NCBI GenBank assembly: GCA_017557635.1
Contig: JAFYYH010000016.1
Location: forward strand, 124,001 to 188,000
Source: Bacteroidaceae bacterium
GTDB taxonomy: Bacteria; Bacteroidota; Bacteroidia; Bacteroidales; Bacteroidaceae
DNA: 64,000 nt
Direction: 5' to 3'
Every line of letters begins with the position of its first letter. Within the stretch, counting starts at the first letter, position 1. Positions 61,853 to 64,000 of the stretch are shown here, one piece after another. A program made the translations under genes and the position numbers. The notes under the pieces were generated by a model. The model did no database searches. It had not been told where the DNA came from and saw only the letters and a program-made list of their open reading frames with translations.

Positions 61853-63352
61853 ATGAAGAAGTATCTGTTAGGTTATGACATAGGCAGTTCCTCAGTGAAG
61901 GCCAGCCTGGTGTCAATTGAGACAGGAAAGAGTGTAGCATCAGCTTTCTATCCCGATTCAGAGGCCCCCATCAAGGCTCTCAATCCGGGTTGGGCTGAGC
62001 AGGAACCCGATGACTGGTGGACATACCTTAAGAACGTGACCGCCAAGGTCATGCAGATGTCAGGTGCCAAGGGTAACGAGATCGAGGCTATCGGTATCTC
62101 ATACCAGATGCACGGTCTTGTATGCGTTGACAAGAACGGCAAGGCTCTGCGTCCCGCAATCATCTGGTGTGACTCACGTGCCGTTCCTTACGGTGACAAG
62201 GCTTTCCGCGAGATAGGTAAGGGCCAGTGCCTGACCAACCTCCTGAACTCACCGGGTAACTTTACCGCCGCCAAGCTGGCATGGGTAAAGGAGAACGAGC
62301 CCAAGATCTATGAGAAGATTGATAAGATCATGCTTCCGGGTGACTACATCGCAATGCGTCTTACCGGAACCACCTGCACCACAGTATCTGGCCTTTCAGA
62401 GGGTATGATGTGGAACTTCAAGGAGAATGAGGTTGCAGACTTCCTGCTTGACTACTACGGTTTCAGCAAGTCTCTCATCCCCGAGATCCGTTCTACATTC
62501 TCAGAGCAGGGCCGAATCTCAATCGCCGCTGCCAAGGAACTGGGTATCGAGGCAGGTACTCCTGTCACATACCGTGCCGGTGACCAGCCTAACAATGCTC
62601 TCTCACTGAACGTATTTGAGCCGGGTGAGATTGCCGCAACAGCAGGTACATCAGGTGTTGTTTACGGTGTAAACGGTGCCGTAAACTTTGATCCGCAGTC
62701 AAGAGTAAACACATTCGCTCACGTTAACCATACCAACAAGCAGACCCGTCTGGGCGTACTGCTGTGCATCAACGGAACAGGTATCCTGAATGCATGGACA
62801 CGCCGTAACATCATGCTGGAGGGTCTTTCATACGGTGATATGAACAAGATTGCACAGAGCGTTCCCGTAGGTTGCGACGGTGTATCCGTTCTGCCGTTCG
62901 GTAACGGTGCAGAGCGTGTTCTGGGTAACCGCAACGTAGGCTGCAGCATCCACGGATTCAACTTCAACATACATAACCGTAACCACATGGCCCGCGCCGT
63001 GCAGGAGGGTATCGTATTCTCATTCAAGTACGGTATGGACGTAATGGTTGAGATGGGTATGGAGATCTCCAAGATCCACGCCGGTAATGCCAATATGTTC
63101 CTGAACCCCGTATTCCGTGAGACACTGGCCGGAATCACCGGTGCAACCATCGAACTCTATGATACTGACGGTTCTGTAGGTGCTGCCAAGGGTGCCGGTA
63201 TGGGTGCTGGCGTATACAAGGATCACAACGAGGCTTTCGCATCATTGGAGAAGATCAACGTCATCGAGCCGGACAAGAAACTTATCCCGCAGTACGAGGA
63301 GGCATACGCCCGTTGGAAGCGCATTCTCAACATGTACATCAACGAGTTCTGA
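61853..63352 (+). CDS. xylB: xylulokinase (FGGY family)
   Basis: Phosphorylates D-xylulose to xylulose-5-phosphate. 499 residues: N-terminal FGGY_N with YDIGSSSVKASLV (about 8-20), GISYQMHGLVCVD (about 83-95), WCDSRAVPY, and AGTSGVVYGVNGAV at the start of the C-terminal half (about 266-279). The MHGLV motif fits xylulokinases rather than glycerol kinases. Twenty-eight nt after the alpha-xylosidase gene. Confidence 0.95.
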   Translation: MKKYLLGYDIGSSSVKASLVSIETGKSVASAFYPDSEAPIKALNPGWAEQEPDDWWTYLKNVTAKVMQMSGAKGNEIEAIGISYQMHGLVCVDKNGKALRPAIIWCDSRAVPYGDKAFREIGKGQCLTNLLNSPGNFTAAKLAWVKENEPKIYEKIDKIMLPGDYIAMRLTGTTCTTVSGLSEGMMWNFKENEVADFLLDYYGFSKSLIPEIRSTFSEQGRISIAAAKELGIEAGTPVTYRAGDQPNNALSLNVFEPGEIAATAGTSGVVYGVNGAVNFDPQSRVNTFAHVNHTNKQTRLGVLLCINGTGILNAWTRRNIMLEGLSYGDMNKIAQSVPVGCDGVSVLPFGNGAERVLGNRNVGCSIHGFNFNIHNRNHMARAVQEGIVFSFKYGMDVMVEMGMEISKIHAGNANMFLNPVFRETLAGITGATIELYDTDGSVGAAKGAGMGAGVYKDHNEAFASLEKINVIEPDKKLIPQYEEAYARWKRILNMYINEF

Positions 63353-63400
63353 ACATCAAAAATAACGACCTAAAAAGGTTGCTAATTTGAATTATAAGTG

Positions 63401-63408
63401 TAACTTTG
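63401..63408 (+). promoter_or_regulatory. xylA promoter (TTG, 19 nt, TAACTTTG)
   Basis: -33 TTG at 63379-63381 and exact -7 box at 63401-63408; leader of about 60 nt before the xylA ATG. It gives xylA its own start in addition to any read-through from xylB. Confidence 0.6.
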
Positions 63409-63474
63409 CCTTTCGCGCACGGAAAGAGCGTTATATAGAGTATTTATTCACGTTTTATTAATAAAAAATCAATT

Positions 63475-64000
63475 ATGGCAAAAGAGTATTTTCCCGGATT
63501 GAAGAAGATCAAATTCGAGGGTAAGGACAGCAAGAACCCGATGGCTTTCCATTACTATGATGAGAACAAGGTTATCATGGGTAAGACCATGAAGGATTGG
63601 CTGCGCTTCGCAATGTGCTGGTGGCATACACTGTGCGCAGAGGGTGCTGATCAGTTTGGTGGTGGTACCAAGTCATTCCCTTGGATGGACGCTGATCCTC
63701 TTCAGACCGCTAAGAACAAGGTTGATGCAGGTTTCGAGTTGATGAACAAGCTTGGTATTTCATATTATTGCTTCCACGATGTTGACCTCATCTCAGAGGG
63801 CGCAAACGTAGCAGAGTATGAGAAGAACATGAAGGCTATCGTTGCTTACCTCAAGGAGAAGCAGAAAGAGGCCGGTGTCAAGCTGCTTTGGTCAACCGCT
63901 AACGTATTCGGTAACAAGCGTTACATGAACGGTGCTTCTACCAATCCTGATTTCGACGTTGTAGCTCGCGCTATCGTTCAGATTAAGAACGCTATCGACG
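63475..64000 (+). CDS. xylA: xylose isomerase (5' part, continues past window)
   Basis: Converts D-xylose to D-xylulose. The first 175 residues are present and open to the right edge: MAKEYFPGLKKIKFEGKDSK, then FAMCWWHTLCAEGADQFG (about 41-58), YCFHDVDLISEG with the catalytic His-Asp (about 101-112), and KLLWSTANVFGNKRYMNGA. These are the class II xylose isomerase signatures. Start ATG 63475. Confidence 0.96.
   Translation, partial: MAKEYFPGLKKIKFEGKDSKNPMAFHYYDENKVIMGKTMKDWLRFAMCWWHTLCAEGADQFGGGTKSFPWMDADPLQTAKNKVDAGFELMNKLGISYYCFHDVDLISEGANVAEYEKNMKAIVAYLKEKQKEAGVKLLWSTANVFGNKRYMNGASTNPDFDVVARAIVQIKNAID

Overview
This 64 kb window is ordinary chromosomal sequence from a member of the Bacteroidales, most likely a Prevotella-like gut or rumen organism. 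The evidence is the protein set (DUF4831, DUF5020, DUF3256 and DUF5063 proteins, GH9 and GH31 enzymes, lamin-tail/CotH surface proteins, a bifunctional nuclease with a UVR tail, ribonuclease Y next to zapA) and the promoters. At least two dozen upstream regions carry the Bacteroidota -7 box TAnnTTTG (or TAnnTTYG), with A-rich sequence instead of strong Shine-Dalgarno sites. I see no rRNA operon, prophage, insertion sequence or CRISPR array.

Layout. 1-2.8 kb: the tail of a secreted protein, an M15 peptidase lipoprotein, and a queuosine pair (YhhQ transporter plus QueF) behind a possible preQ1-type pseudoknot. 2.8-9.9 kb: TrkH, a ProX-type tRNA deacylase, a GntR/ABC operon with a palindromic operator candidate, umuDC, a DUF3298 lipoprotein and two divergent tiny ORFs. 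10-20.5 kb: tRNA-His, an AGCS symporter, a voltage-gated potassium channel, a GH9 glucanase, CapA-folD-ffh, and malQ. 20.7-24.2 kb: a nucleobase uptake operon (NCS2 uracil permease, Tsx-like outer-membrane protein, AzgA-type purine permease), followed by DUF4831-nnrD and then hpt-adk-obg (26.3-28.7 kb), which handles purine salvage and nucleotide balance. 28.8-36.4 kb: a secreted protein, tmRNA, an HD hydrolase, a CotH/lamin-tail protein, and the rny-zapA cell-division cluster with a structured intergenic RNA element. 36.6-42.4 kb: gapA, miaA-lipid kinase-kdsA, serS, and the L21-L27 operon. 42.7-51.9 kb: a lipoprotein, then a long leftward run ftsK-lolA-trxB-metF-metH-MFS that combines chromosome segregation, lipoprotein export, redox and methionine synthesis. 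52-57.5 kb: a rightward set of RNA-modifying and nuclease genes (RNase D-like exonuclease, RlmI-like methyltransferase, bifunctional nuclease, RsmE, TruA, DUF3256), then rpmE2. 57.8-64 kb: fructose-bisphosphate aldolase, then alpha-xylosidase, xylulokinase and xylose isomerase, a route from xylosylated oligosaccharides to xylulose-5-phosphate.

The most unusual content is non-coding. Three inverted-repeat (REPIN-like) elements share the core GGGGACGGTTC and lie between convergent or tandem genes; their flanking stems covary from copy to copy, and two enclose a terminator-like hairpin. Other candidates are a 22-bp palindrome beside the -7 box of the GntR/ABC operon, a 33-bp palindrome around the GH9 promoter, the pseudoknot ahead of yhhQ-queF, a rod-like RNA between zapA and rny, and at least five genes whose -7 box lies only 4-8 nt before the start codon, implying leaderless mRNAs. 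All functional claims come from reading the sequence and remembered family features; no database search was run.
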